Of a DNA stretch of 64,000 nucleotides, positions 36,184 through 45,174 are shown in pieces (position 1 is the first letter of the stretch; every line of letters starts with the position of its first letter). The stretch covers positions 620,001 through 684,000 of the forward strand of contig NZ_JBMEUF010000002.1 in assembly GCF_048820975.1 (NCBI RefSeq). The letters run 5' to 3'. Source of the stretch: Glaciecola sp048820975. GTDB taxonomy: Bacteria; Pseudomonadota; Gammaproteobacteria; Enterobacterales; Alteromonadaceae. The position numbers and the translations under genes were made by a program. Under the pieces are notes generated by a model. It was not told where the DNA came from and did not search any database. It saw only the letters and a program-made list of their open reading frames with translations.

Positions 36184-37383
36184 TTAGTGCTCAAGCGCAT
36201 ATGCTTCGTTTGCTTTCCAAACGCGCATAAAGTTACCACTTAGAATTTTAACGATATCACTTTCGCTATAACCTCTATTTAGCAAGCCTTGAATCAAATT
36301 CGGGTACGTTGATACGTCTTTTAAATCAGTGGGTAAAGAGTCACCTACGCCGTCGTAGTCAGAACCAATGCCTACGTGGTCTATACCAATAAGCTCAACA
36401 ACATGATCTATATGGTCTAGCACGCTATCTAAATCTGCGTAGGGCAATGGGTTTGCTTTACTATAATTGGCTCTGAAATTTTTAAACTCTTCACTATCGG
36501 TACCGAACTTCTCACCCACTTCTTTTTGCGCTTTACCGCGTTTATAGCTCCAAACGTTGGCTTGTTTGGTCACAAAGGTAGAACCAAAGTTAATTTGGAT
36601 TACGCCACCGTTTTCACCTAGGGCTTTGATCATTTCATCATCCATATTGCGCTCAAACTCAGGAGTGAATGCGCGTAAAGATGAGTGTGAAGCAATCACA
36701 GGCGTTTGGCTAATCTCTATAGCTTGATAAAAAGCCGCATCTGACACATGAGAAATATCAATCATAATCCCTAAGTTGTTCATTTCTTTCACTAGCTCTT
36801 TACCAAAAGGGCTAAGGCCTTTCCACTTTCGGCGTAAGTCGTAAGACGAATCTGAAATGTGATTGGCTTGCGAGTGAGCAAGCGTGATGTATCTAATTCC
36901 GCGCTCATAGAAGTGTTGCAGGTTTGCTAAATCACCCTGAATAGGCGAGCCATTTTCCATACCCAAGGGCAGGCTAATCAGCCCTTGTTTAAATTGCTGT
37001 TCAACATCTTTAGTGCTATGAGCTACCGCAAATTTATTAGGGGCACGGCCTACTATGGCTTCTACATAGTCAATAAGCTTGTCGGCTAGTTTAGTAGCCG
37101 CACTTGAGTTATCTAAACTGGCTGGAATATAAATCGACATAAACGGGGCATTTAGGCCGCCTTGTTTTGCGCGAGGGTAGTCAAAATCGCCCCCCTCTGT
37201 GGCTTCAGTCACATCTACCCACTTTTCTTCTAAGCGGTACGGCACGTCAATATGAGAGTCAATAATAATATTATTTTGGGCAAGGGATTTTGCTTTATCA
37301 GACGGTGTTATCGCTAACGCGCTAGCTGATAATAAAGTTGCCGACATGAGTAAGGCAAAAAAATGAGGTTTGGTGCTAAGCAT
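36184..37383 (-). CDS. M19 family membrane-dipeptidase-like Zn peptidase, exported
   Basis: 399 residues with signal peptide (about 1-24, SALAI). Renal-dipeptidase family metal ligands are seen as HID in IIIDSHIDVPYR, Glu in LGMENGSPI, His in MIDISHVSDAAF and His in VIASHSSLRAF, with the catalytic Asp in VGIGSDYDGVGD. It hydrolyses dipeptides (L-Xaa-D/L-Xaa) in the periplasm. Bacterial M19 members also cleave D-containing dipeptides. Monocistronic between a terminator and a 178-base gap. Confidence 0.93.
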   Translation of the reverse strand: MLSTKPHFFALLMSATLLSASALAITPSDKAKSLAQNNIIIDSHIDVPYRLEEKWVDVTEATEGGDFDYPRAKQGGLNAPFMSIYIPASLDNSSAATKLADKLIDYVEAIVGRAPNKFAVAHSTKDVEQQFKQGLISLPLGMENGSPIQGDLANLQHFYERGIRYITLAHSQANHISDSSYDLRRKWKGLSPFGKELVKEMNNLGIMIDISHVSDAAFYQAIEISQTPVIASHSSLRAFTPEFERNMDDEMIKALGENGGVIQINFGSTFVTKQANVWSYKRGKAQKEVGEKFGTDSEEFKNFRANYSKANPLPYADLDSVLDHIDHVVELIGIDHVGIGSDYDGVGDSLPTDLKDVSTYPNLIQGLLNRGYSESDIVKILSGNFMRVWKANEAYALEH

Positions 37384-37561
37384 AATAGTCTCCCGCTATT
37401 TTAGGTTATGGATCCTTTGAAATACCAGTGTATAGCTTAAGGGAGTAAAGTAAAGCCGACCCCATAAAACAAGGCATATCTATCTTCTTTCAGTAAATAG
37501 CATGCCTAAAATGATGCAAATAGTAAGTCGGGCTTTTTAAAAGACTATTGTGCGAGAGTAT

Positions 37562-38422
37562 TTAACGCTTTCTGAACATTACTACCAAGCCAGTAATAAA
37601 CAGTGACAATATATAAGGAGCGGGGACGTCAACCGCCTCTACACTTACTATAGCATCACCCAAATACGATACTGATTCTTGATAGCTTTCGTAAAAACCG
37701 TTCGAATCATAATTATACGTACTTATAGTTACCCCTTCAGACACTGTTACATATTGTCCATTATGAGCGAGTAATGCTTCATTAACACCTAATGCATCCA
37801 AACCAATGTAATCAACTTCACTTTGAGGCCTATCTAAATTTAAAAATATGTTCATGAAGTAAATAAAACTACCTGTAGATACAGAGCCATCTTGGTTATT
37901 AGTGACAAAATCACCCGTTGAAACAAAAGAAAAGTAAAGATCACTATAATAATCTGTTATTCCGCTATTTACGTCGGTTCGTGCTTCGTTAATTGCCCAC
38001 AACTCTTGGTAAGCATTTAATACGTCATAATTAGCTGGGTTAAATAATGCGAATAAACCACTCGTAACATTGGTTGGAGCTAAAGCTGACCGCACATCGG
38101 TATAAATTGCTCGCTGCCAAGATTGTGAACTATTAGCAGATGCATAGCTGTCACTTTCAATAACAACAGCACGATTGTTTGCAGTATTTGGATTAAATGT
38201 AACAGAGCCGCTTATAGGGCCTGGCGCGCGAGCTAGTGCTATTTGCTCAAAAGAAGATTCGTTTGCACCGGTAGAATCACTATAATAACTACTTTCAATT
38301 TTGTCGTAGTAACTGCCATCAATACTAATGACGGCTGCAAAAGATGATGATGTAAAGGCAGATAAAAGAACGCTAAGTAGTGCTATTTTGTTTAACAGTG
38401 TGGTTTTCAAGAAATACTCCAT
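37562..38422 (-). CDS. PEP-CTERM-like sorted exoprotein, unknown function
   Basis: 286 residues. N-terminal signal peptide (about 12-30). The C-terminus has the three-part sorting signal: VPAP, then a hydrophobic helix (YILSLFITGLVVMF), then the basic end RKR. This is the VPxP variant of PEP-CTERM tags processed by exosortase/EpsH systems. The body is Ser/Tyr/Asn-rich and beta-predicted with no enzyme motif. Gammaproteobacteria with this tag usually encode an exosortase with an EPS locus, which is not in this window. Preceded by a 190-base AT-rich region without a clear gene. Confidence 0.7.
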   Translation of the reverse strand: MEYFLKTTLLNKIALLSVLLSAFTSSSFAAVISIDGSYYDKIESSYYSDSTGANESSFEQIALARAPGPISGSVTFNPNTANNRAVVIESDSYASANSSQSWQRAIYTDVRSALAPTNVTSGLFALFNPANYDVLNAYQELWAINEARTDVNSGITDYYSDLYFSFVSTGDFVTNNQDGSVSTGSFIYFMNIFLNLDRPQSEVDYIGLDALGVNEALLAHNGQYVTVSEGVTISTYNYDSNGFYESYQESVSYLGDAIVSVEAVDVPAPYILSLFITGLVVMFRKR

Positions 38423-38613
38423 AATGAAAGCCTAGTAAGACATGTTTAGTTTCAAAATAATTTACAGCAAAAATTGCGCCACTTGCAAGCCATTGTTAAT
38501 TATAAGTTTTAACTTCATTGTTAATTTGGTGTAAAAATAATTGACACTTTAAAACGGCAACTACATTACCTTCACAAGCTCAAATCGCCTTTTCGCACTA
38601 GCTTTGTTTAGCC

Positions 38614-39426
38614 CTATTCCCAAGAAAAAGGAGGATAAGTCGGTAATTCTAATTGGCTGAGCTGTTCTGTTCGAGCACGCTCACGCAAAGCTTGTAAATC
38701 TTTTTGTAAAGCCATACGAAATTTTCGGACTTCTCCCCATTGGTCAAAAAACACTTGGTTGGCTTCTTGGGTTTCATCTTCTTTAATCATATTAGGTACA
38801 AGCACTGCGTATGCTCGTGTTAAGCGTTGCGCTTGGAATTTCGAAAACGCCTGCAGCTGATTTCTCGCTTCGCGAGTCATTTTTTGTTCATTGTTAATAG
38901 TCTGCTGTACTATATCAGCAGGGCTGTTTTTAGCGCTATAGCGGCTAAAGTATGCAAGATAGTCACTAAGTGCAAGGCTATCGGCACTGCCCCATATTGA
39001 CATATCACTGGCATTCAATAAGGTTTCGGTTTTAGGATCAATGATCATGACCGTTGGTGTAGCAAAGTAATGCGGCTGCGAAAAACGCTCAGTAATAGCT
39101 CTTAAATCTTTGAAGTAGCCCACATCAACATAAACGACTTCGTAATGCGCATTGGTAATTGCTAACATTTCGGGGGTAGCAAAATTACTCGCTAACCCTC
39201 TTGAGTCATGACACCACTGGGCCCCCATCACCAATAGTAAGCGCTTATTGTTACTCAGTGCTTTATTTAATCCATTTTGTACATCTTGCATAGGATTAGC
39301 AGATTCAACATACACCATGGGGGAGCTTTTATGATGTTCGCTGGCACAGGCTGACAACAAAATTACGGTAGCCACAATAAGCCAATAATGAATTTTTTTA
39401 GCAATAAGCTGAATATGAGTGTGCAT
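38614..39426 (-). CDS. thioredoxin-fold lipoprotein with CHDS site
   Basis: 270 residues; lipoprotein signal VILLSACAS (lipobox LSAC). Thioredoxin-like domain about 45-170: RLLLVMGAQWCHDSRGLASNF, then HYFATPTVMIIDPKTETLLN with the cis-Pro region. The active site is CHDS, not CxxC, so a one-cysteine chemistry (isomerase, glutathione-type or structural role) is expected rather than dithiol reduction. The last 80 residues are helical and charged. No partner gene is evident; downstream and upstream genes are unrelated. Confidence 0.75.
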   Translation of the reverse strand: MHTHIQLIAKKIHYWLIVATVILLSACASEHHKSSPMVYVESANPMQDVQNGLNKALSNNKRLLLVMGAQWCHDSRGLASNFATPEMLAITNAHYEVVYVDVGYFKDLRAITERFSQPHYFATPTVMIIDPKTETLLNASDMSIWGSADSLALSDYLAYFSRYSAKNSPADIVQQTINNEQKMTREARNQLQAFSKFQAQRLTRAYAVLVPNMIKEDETQEANQVFFDQWGEVRKFRMALQKDLQALRERARTEQLSQLELPTYPPFSWE

Positions 39427-39473
39427 TATTACGTCCTTTTAACATTCTGTTTTTTTTACAAAAATTTACGTTT

Positions 39474-39686
39474 CTAGATAGAAAGTAAGCGCCTGAGTAG
39501 TCCTTTTTCTGGCTTTTGGTGCAAGCTCGTTTGTACTACTTTAGTTAACCTAATACCCGAATACATTTCAATAGGCCAATCTTTAGGTTTATCCTCACCG
39601 TAAAAATGTTCGTAATTCGGCTCTTTTGAGTCAGGACTAAAACTGAACGCTATTGTGTGTAATTCGTTTTTTTCACTTGAATTCAT
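39474..39686 (-). CDS. small hypothetical protein, 70 aa
   Basis: A 70-codon frame with an A/T-rich leader and AAGGAAT before the ATG. The protein is acidic in the middle (EHFYGEDKPKDWPIEMYSGIR) and basic at the end (KGLLRRLLSI). No signal peptide, membrane helix or known motif. It is the first of five small unrecognised genes on this strand and lies 47 bases upstream (in coordinates) of the thioredoxin-like gene. Coding status rests on its spacing and composition only. Confidence 0.5.
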   Translation of the reverse strand: MNSSEKNELHTIAFSFSPDSKEPNYEHFYGEDKPKDWPIEMYSGIRLTKVVQTSLHQKPEKGLLRRLLSI

Positions 39687-39708
39687 GTTAATTCCTTAGT
39701 GCTTGAGT

Positions 39709-39960
39709 TCACGATAACCCTGCTGATTTAAAGTACGGTAAATACTTCATATCTGCTCTATCACAACCATAACTAGCTATGCCCAAATCAATAAGTCTAT
39801 CGACTCGTTCTATTATAAGAGTGAGGTGTGGCTTGGCTTTTTTTAATTTGTTTAAATGTTGCTCAAGGTCTATTTTTTCTTGAGCCTGTTGACAAGACTG
39901 CTCTACAGCCAACCATAAAACAGCTCGCTTTTCTTTGAGTATTGCAGCTTTCTCTATCAA
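39709..39960 (-). CDS. small hypothetical helical protein, 83 aa
   Basis: 83 residues, predicted mostly alpha-helical with a heptad-like stretch (QEKIDLEQHLNKLKKAKPHLTLIIERVDRLIDLG). No export signal. The start overlaps the stop of the next upstream gene by 4 bases (ATGA), good evidence that it is translated and coupled to the exported 241-residue protein. No family recognised. It could be a cytoplasmic partner or immunity-like protein, but nothing in it proves that. Confidence 0.6.
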   Translation of the reverse strand: MIEKAAILKEKRAVLWLAVEQSCQQAQEKIDLEQHLNKLKKAKPHLTLIIERVDRLIDLGIASYGCDRADMKYLPYFKSAGLS

Positions 39961-40682
39961 TTTGTTGTCTCATTTGGCTCATAGCTCAGTTTTGCATACG
40001 CAATATCATAAAGTAAAGAGGGCTCTTTTGTTTGCTGATAAAGATACTCAAACAGCTCTATTGATATTTTTGAATCCATCGATTTTGGATTAATCGGAGA
40101 TGAACGATATCGATCATAAGAATAGGAAGCTAACGAAAATGCATACGCTAAATCCCTAATCTCATCCTGCGGCAGTGAATGCCAATCGCGCAACTTATCT
40201 TTGGCAAATCTAGTTGCATCATCCATAGTGAACGGCGGCTGGTCTTCTGGAAATTGCAGAAATTGATCATTGAGTTTCATTTGTCGAAAAGTGTGAATTG
40301 CGTCAGTGACATTATTAACAAACAGACTTTGGAAAAACTCTAATTCGTTTTGGTCACAAACAAGCACTTTTTTGGCCAGCACCTTAGAAGCTGTTTGCGC
40401 ATTCGAATCCTCAACTAGGTAGGCTAACCACTCTTGATTATTAGCGCCCGTGAGTTGCCGCACCAAATAATCCATTTCATTAGCTTGAGATGCAGGTACA
40501 ACTTTTTTATCACACCGATATTCATAAAAGTTCGAAATATCTATCGCTTGAATACCTAGCCCAAGTTGAGTAAGTTGCGATTGATAATTTTGTGAACTGC
40601 CATATGAGCTAGCTTTTGCAGAGGCAAAGACTACCAATATGGTGATAACTATCGCCCATTTTCTTGTTACATTAATATTCAT
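39957..40682 (-). CDS. exported hypothetical protein, 241 aa
   Basis: Signal peptide about residues 1-25 (WAIVITILVVFASAKASS). The mature part is helical, with two or three Cys (YRCDKK, LVCDQNE) and no recognised catalytic motif. Its stop codon overlaps the start of the 83-residue helical protein. AT-rich like its neighbours. I do not recognise a family; it may be periplasmic with tetratricopeptide-like helices (ending TKEPSLLYDIAYAKLSYEP). Confidence 0.65.
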   Translation of the reverse strand: MNINVTRKWAIVITILVVFASAKASSYGSSQNYQSQLTQLGLGIQAIDISNFYEYRCDKKVVPASQANEMDYLVRQLTGANNQEWLAYLVEDSNAQTASKVLAKKVLVCDQNELEFFQSLFVNNVTDAIHTFRQMKLNDQFLQFPEDQPPFTMDDATRFAKDKLRDWHSLPQDEIRDLAYAFSLASYSYDRYRSSPINPKSMDSKISIELFEYLYQQTKEPSLLYDIAYAKLSYEPNETTN

Positions 40683-40732
40683 TGTGCTTAAGTAAACCTA
40701 AAAGACGACCGCCAATAACAAGGTGTGGTGGT

Positions 40733-41359
40733 CTAGAGCTGAATACACATCTCATTGTGTGTATTTACAGTGTAATATACTTGATATAATTCATCACTAG
40801 CGCTTTCAAATATACTTAGCGCATACATCGGTGTTTTTGAATCATCAAAGTAAATTGAGGTGGCGTACACTTTCACATCAACGAGTTTAAGCTTTCTTAT
40901 TCTTTCGCACCTTGAAAATTCAATAGCGTTCTTTGATTTACGTTCGATATCATCTTTTTTATCCATGAAAAAAGACACTAAATCGATACTGATTCCCTGA
41001 TAACTTTTTGGAGGCCTGTAAGGCGTCAAATTTACACAACTTCCAGCGACTACTCGACCAATCTCGAAAGTTGTGTCTCTACTAAATTCAATATCAGATA
41101 CACTGTGGTTATCCGTATATGCCAAGCAGTAATCTGAAAATACTGTAATTGGCTTATATTCTATCCACCACTGTTTATAAGGCCCGCGAGTAGCTAATTC
41201 TTCGCTACCGCCACAATCAGTAACTGCTGCAGACTGGCATATTCCACCACTCAAATTATTAATATCTGTCTTATCTAGCATTCGGGCTTTATCGCTAGAA
41301 TTAGCCAAAATCGACCCGTGAGTAAGCAAAGTTAAAAGTAAAATTATTGTTTTGCGCAT
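40733..41359 (-). CDS. exported hypothetical protein, 208 aa
   Basis: Signal peptide residues 1-19 (IILLLTLLTHGSILA). The mature protein has six or so cysteines (GGICQSAAVTDCGG, DYCLAY, GSCVNL, SRCERI, MCIQL), suggesting disulfides in the periplasm. No motif recognised. Its first 16 bases overlap the 3' end of the upstream lipoprotein gene, so the two are coupled. Confidence 0.65.
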   Translation of the reverse strand: MRKTIILLLTLLTHGSILANSSDKARMLDKTDINNLSGGICQSAAVTDCGGSEELATRGPYKQWWIEYKPITVFSDYCLAYTDNHSVSDIEFSRDTTFEIGRVVAGSCVNLTPYRPPKSYQGISIDLVSFFMDKKDDIERKSKNAIEFSRCERIRKLKLVDVKVYATSIYFDDSKTPMYALSIFESASDELYQVYYTVNTHNEMCIQL

Positions 41360-41838
41360 AATGTATTTTCGCTACCTGACTCAACATGCCGATTGTTCTG
41401 AATTGTTTCTGCGTAGCTTGCATAAGAAGATGACTCTTTGAAGAAATACAAATGCTGCCTTAAAGGCAAATCTGGCTTGGGTCCGTCGACTAAAATAATC
41501 GTGTAATCAACTTCTGATTTTTCGAATATACAACGAATAGAAACAGTATCTTGGATGATTGCTGTGTCCATTACTTTCGTTTTAAATTGCACTTCATATA
41601 GTAAGCCGTCAGCTACTTCACTTACTTGGGCAACATTGCCATCGTTCGCTATGGCATCACTAAAAAAATATGGCTGCGCAAGGCGAGAAAAGTGCGTGTA
41701 AACATAATCAAAGCAATTTTTTACAAATAGGTTACTAACATTGCTCGTTATTTGACGGTCTTGGTCATTATTTTTGCAGCCCAGCGTAATGAAGATTACG
41801 AGCGCTATAAACAAATACTGCAATTTATACTTTTTCAT
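41344..41838 (-). CDS. hypothetical lipoprotein, 164 aa
   Basis: Lipoprotein signal MKKYKLQYLFIALVIFITLGC with Cys21. The rest is a small beta-rich domain with three more Cys; no family recognised. It appears to head the five-gene minus-strand set 41838-39474. Upstream (41839-42407) is decayed IS sequence rather than a normal promoter neighbourhood. Confidence 0.65.
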   Translation of the reverse strand: MKKYKLQYLFIALVIFITLGCKNNDQDRQITSNVSNLFVKNCFDYVYTHFSRLAQPYFFSDAIANDGNVAQVSEVADGLLYEVQFKTKVMDTAIIQDTVSIRCIFEKSEVDYTIILVDGPKPDLPLRQHLYFFKESSSYASYAETIQNNRHVESGSENTLCAKQ

Positions 41839-42108
41839 TATTGCGCCTTACTAAATATTACCTCATGATTCGCCCAACATTATAATACTGCCATAATGGG
41901 TGTTGATATCAAATTCCATTTTATTTTAAGTTTTGAGCAGTTTACCTTCGGCACTAACAAAGTCTTTATTGACAGCCAGCCATGCTCAAACATTCTTTTT
42001 AGAAATGCGTAGAGTCAGTCATATGATAATTTAGAACATTTTTGATTGGTCACAGAAATTCGGTCGGTAGAAAATAATGGCTCAAATAATTCTTGAGGTA
42101 ACGTACTG

Positions 42109-42327
42109 TCAACTTCGAGATACGTTAGAGACAAAGCGACTTGGTTCATAATTATAATCGCACATCCAACTATCTGTTATATCGCGTACTTCGGTCAAGC
42201 TTTTAAACAAGTAACAATCTAACACCTCATTTCGGTACGTTCGATTAAATCGTTCAATATAGGCGTTTTGTGTTCGTTTTCAAGGCTTGATAAAGTCAAG
42301 TTTTACACCGTGATATTCAGCCCATAT
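42109..42327 (-). pseudogene. IS3-family transposase (OrfB) remnant
   Basis: Minus-strand translation gives IWAEYHGVKLDFIKP, a stop, then KRTQNAYIERFNRTYRNEV followed by LDCYLF and later DSWMCDYNYE. This is the C-terminal integrase core of IS3/IS150-type transposases (usual text FIQPGKPQQNAYIERFNRTYR and EVLD). A stop replaces the Gly of PGKPQ and the reading frame breaks after YNYE. Only about 70 codons remain, so it is dead. The rest of 41839-42407 shows no intact gene; an open frame of 44 codons (42149-42015, minus) overlaps it and is probably chance. Confidence 0.85.
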
Positions 42328-42332
42328 TCAAG

Positions 42333-42359
42333 TGTAATGGTCTAATTTTCCTAGACACC
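42333..42359. repeat. IS3-type terminal inverted repeat remnant (tentative)
   Basis: TGTAATGG followed by TCTAATTTTCC and TAGACACC resembles the TGT...GGACACC ends of IS3-family elements. It lies on the wrong side and in the wrong orientation to be the end belonging to the OrfB fragment next to it, so it may be from a second, rearranged copy. Confidence 0.3.
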
Positions 42360-42407
42360 ATAGGATTATGGGCGAACTATTTACATCAATTATTTTGAAT
42401 TTTATAT

Positions 42408-43934
42408 TCAAATATTACCGTTATTAGAATTTATAGGTACTCTTATTTTATTTAGCTCAGTAACGTGGTCTGAATAATTCATTGATGCTCGGCAGATAAA
42501 ATCTTGAACTTTAGCAACGTTAAATCTCTCTTCATCGACATTATTTAAAACTGTCGAAAAATAACCGCTACCTGCAAAAATGCTGTACCACGAAGAAATG
42601 GGATAATATTTATCAAGACCTAACTCTTTTATTACCGGAACGAAATGTTTGCCGGCTAACCAAGCTTTTTGTAAAGCAATAAGTCTGTTAGGTAATTCAA
42701 CCTCATGCGTGATAAAACGCCAGTAATCAGAGTCTTCACGCCCACCAAGTTTATAATGCAGTAATACATAATCCTTGATACCATCAAAGAGATCCGTTAA
42801 TTCATTATTAAATCTGTCTCTATATGTATCAGAGCAATTTCCTGCCAACCAGTAGTCGATAAACTTACCAACTGTTTGTTGAATTATAAATAAAGCAGTT
42901 GCTTCCAATGGTTCTATGAAGCCTTGTGATAAGCCAATAGCAATACAGTTTTTATCCCAAAAGTGAGATAGTCGGCCCAATTTAAAATCAATAAATTTAA
43001 ATTCACCTTCAAGAGACATTCCATCATCATCAATTGACTTCAAAAGTTCTTGTTTAGCTTGTTCTTTGTTAATGAAATTACTGCTGAAAACGTACCCATG
43101 TCCCTTTCGGCTAACCAAAGGGATTTGCCAACTCCAGCCAGCACTCATAGCTTTAGAAATGGTCTGACTTTCTCGAACCAATCCGGTTTCTATTTGTTTA
43201 ATTACGACTGCGGTATTGTTTAATAGCTGATCTTTATAACTGACAAATGGTATATCTAAGACTTGTTTAGCAATCAGAGAATTAAAGCCTGAACAGTCAA
43301 AAAATACGTCACCGCGAATCTCCTGACCTTCTTGTAAGATTAATGAACTGATATTACCATTAGCACCAACTACAACACGCTCAACTTTTTGCTGTATATG
43401 TCTAATTCCAAGAGTTTTAGCATAAGAAGAAAGGAAACTTGCTAATTTGCCTGAATCAAAGTGATAACCATAGTTAACGTCAAAAGGGAAATTATCTGTA
43501 GGTATTGGAGACTTTTTTAGTTCTGATAACTTAGCCGTCAAGAAAAATTCATTTGGATTAACCACAACATTTTGACCGGATACCCTTTTCTGACAATTAT
43601 GGAAAAAAGGAGACAATGTATTGTTGTCTATTATTGACGGAAATGCATGAAAATAGGATTGAAATTCTTGCTTTGATGACCAATTAACAAAGCGAATTCC
43701 ATTTTTGTATGTCGCATCACAAGCCGGCATCCATTTATTTTCCGGTACGTTTAGTAAGTCAAAAAAAGCTTTTAATGCGGGAGTTGACCCCTCTCCTACA
43801 CCAATTGTCGGTGTATTAGGATCTTCAATTAAAACAACCTTATGTTCTGGTAAAGACTTTAACAATGCATTGGCAGTTAGCCACCCTGCACTTCCACCAC
43901 CCACAACGACAAGAGTTTGACATTGAATACCCAT
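42408..43934 (-). CDS. tryptophan-halogenase-like flavoprotein
   Basis: 508 residues, FAD/NAD fold starting VVVGGGSAGWLTANALL. The family motif WxWxIP is intact (W267-S-W269-Q-I-P272), matching PrnA positions W272-P277 with an offset of five. IGVGEGSTPAL and GLSQGFIEPLEATALF are also typical. These motifs support a flavin-dependent halogenase fold; substrate and even halogenation are unknown for the many copies beside TonB receptors and GH genes in Alteromonadales. It follows the epimerase by 13 bases and is the last gene of the GH130-epimerase operon, thus under the LacI regulon. It needs an FADH2 supplier, none of which is in the window. Confidence 0.88.
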   Translation of the reverse strand: MGIQCQTLVVVGGGSAGWLTANALLKSLPEHKVVLIEDPNTPTIGVGEGSTPALKAFFDLLNVPENKWMPACDATYKNGIRFVNWSSKQEFQSYFHAFPSIIDNNTLSPFFHNCQKRVSGQNVVVNPNEFFLTAKLSELKKSPIPTDNFPFDVNYGYHFDSGKLASFLSSYAKTLGIRHIQQKVERVVVGANGNISSLILQEGQEIRGDVFFDCSGFNSLIAKQVLDIPFVSYKDQLLNNTAVVIKQIETGLVRESQTISKAMSAGWSWQIPLVSRKGHGYVFSSNFINKEQAKQELLKSIDDDGMSLEGEFKFIDFKLGRLSHFWDKNCIAIGLSQGFIEPLEATALFIIQQTVGKFIDYWLAGNCSDTYRDRFNNELTDLFDGIKDYVLLHYKLGGREDSDYWRFITHEVELPNRLIALQKAWLAGKHFVPVIKELGLDKYYPISSWYSIFAGSGYFSTVLNNVDEERFNVAKVQDFICRASMNYSDHVTELNKIRVPINSNNGNI

Positions 43935-43947
43935 AATTAAACCTTCC

Positions 43948-45174
43948 TTACGACCCTAAATAGATACGGTTAAGGATCTTAATGGACTCCATCATCGCTC
44001 TGCCGTTATGATAAGGCCCTTTCCAAAAACCGGCTTTGTACTCTGAGTAATTATCATCCTGGTCCAAAGTTGATAACCAATGCCACTCGCCTTTATCAGT
44101 ATCGAGATGATGCTTTTTGATAAACGACCAAATCCCAGCAACAGCATCAATATAACTTGAATCTCCGGTCAATTCATAGGCAGTTAGAAAGCCAACAATA
44201 GCTTCAGCTTGAACCCACCAACAACTTGCCTGATTAACATGACCCGTTTTAATATCTATTTCATCGTATACTTGCCGCTCTGTGCCAATTCCTTCTTTCA
44301 AACATGTTTCTGCTAATTGAAGTACTGTCGGAGTCAATTTACTTGTAGTTTTAGGATGAGCTAATACAACTAATGATTTGTGCAATAACCAGCTGGCTTC
44401 AATATCATGTCCGTATGAGTGCGCCTCTGAATGGTCGCCCCAATTGCGGCACATAAACAAACGTAAATGGTACGTAGAATGATCTACAATTGAGCTTTGA
44501 AAGTTGTCTAACAAGCGTTTCAACGCTGCCCCTACAACTTCATCTTTGGTTACTTTAAAAAGGTTTGTATAAGCTTCCAATACGTGGAGATGCGTGTTCA
44601 TAGTTTTAGGCAAGTTTGCGTCTTTTTCACTAAGGCGCATATCATGGATTTCTTGCCAGCTTCGTGAAAACGCTTCTAAATAGCCACCTCGCATTGGTTC
44701 GTAAGTCTTTTCTTCCAATAGCGAAAAAGTCTCCATTGCTTTTTCAAGCGCCAATTCATCACCAGTTAGCTGATAAAAAGCAGACAATGCATAAATAGCA
44801 AAAGACTGCGCATAAGTTTGTTTTTTACCGTCTACGAGATTCCCTAAGCAATCTACTTCCCAAACAAAACCACCAAACTCTGCATCATCAAATTTATCCA
44901 TCAAATAATGAAAGCTTCTCTTAGCCAAAGTTGCAGCTTGAGTATCTTTGGTAAACAAAGCTGCTTCACTAAAAAACCACAATAATCTAGTGTTTAGAAT
45001 TATTCCTTTGTTAGCTGAACCAACAACAGTGCCGTCCGTTTCGATTTGTCCAAAAAAACCGCCATTATCTTCGTCGACTGAATTGTCACACCACCAATTC
45101 ACAATGGCCAAAAGCTCTGTGTTAAATTCGGTATTTAGTTCCTGAAGCATTGCCTTATTAACCACAGCCATCAC
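43948..45174 (-). CDS. AGE-family disaccharide 2-epimerase (mannobiose/cellobiose type)
   Basis: 408 residues, (alpha/alpha)6 barrel, no signal peptide. Catalytic His regions of cellobiose 2-epimerases are present: NTHLHVLEAY, SYGHDIEASWLL and WKGPYHNGRAMME. Its start overlaps the stop of the GH130 phosphorylase gene by 4 bases. It should convert beta-1,4-mannobiose to mannosyl-glucose, the substrate of the upstream phosphorylase. This pairing (epimerase plus GH130) is the known Bacteroides/Ruminococcus mannan route. Renin-binding GlcNAc epimerase activity is less likely given the context. Confidence 0.9.
   Translation of the reverse strand: MMAVVNKAMLQELNTEFNTELLAIVNWWCDNSVDEDNGGFFGQIETDGTVVGSANKGIILNTRLLWFFSEAALFTKDTQAATLAKRSFHYLMDKFDDAEFGGFVWEVDCLGNLVDGKKQTYAQSFAIYALSAFYQLTGDELALEKAMETFSLLEEKTYEPMRGGYLEAFSRSWQEIHDMRLSEKDANLPKTMNTHLHVLEAYTNLFKVTKDEVVGAALKRLLDNFQSSIVDHSTYHLRLFMCRNWGDHSEAHSYGHDIEASWLLHKSLVVLAHPKTTSKLTPTVLQLAETCLKEGIGTERQVYDEIDIKTGHVNQASCWWVQAEAIVGFLTAYELTGDSSYIDAVAGIWSFIKKHHLDTDKGEWHWLSTLDQDDNYSEYKAGFWKGPYHNGRAMMESIKILNRIYLGS

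Noticed and set aside
42015..42149. 44-codon frame overlapping the IS3 remnant
   Set aside because: It overlaps the transposase fragment in another frame, with no ribosome site or homology; most likely chance.
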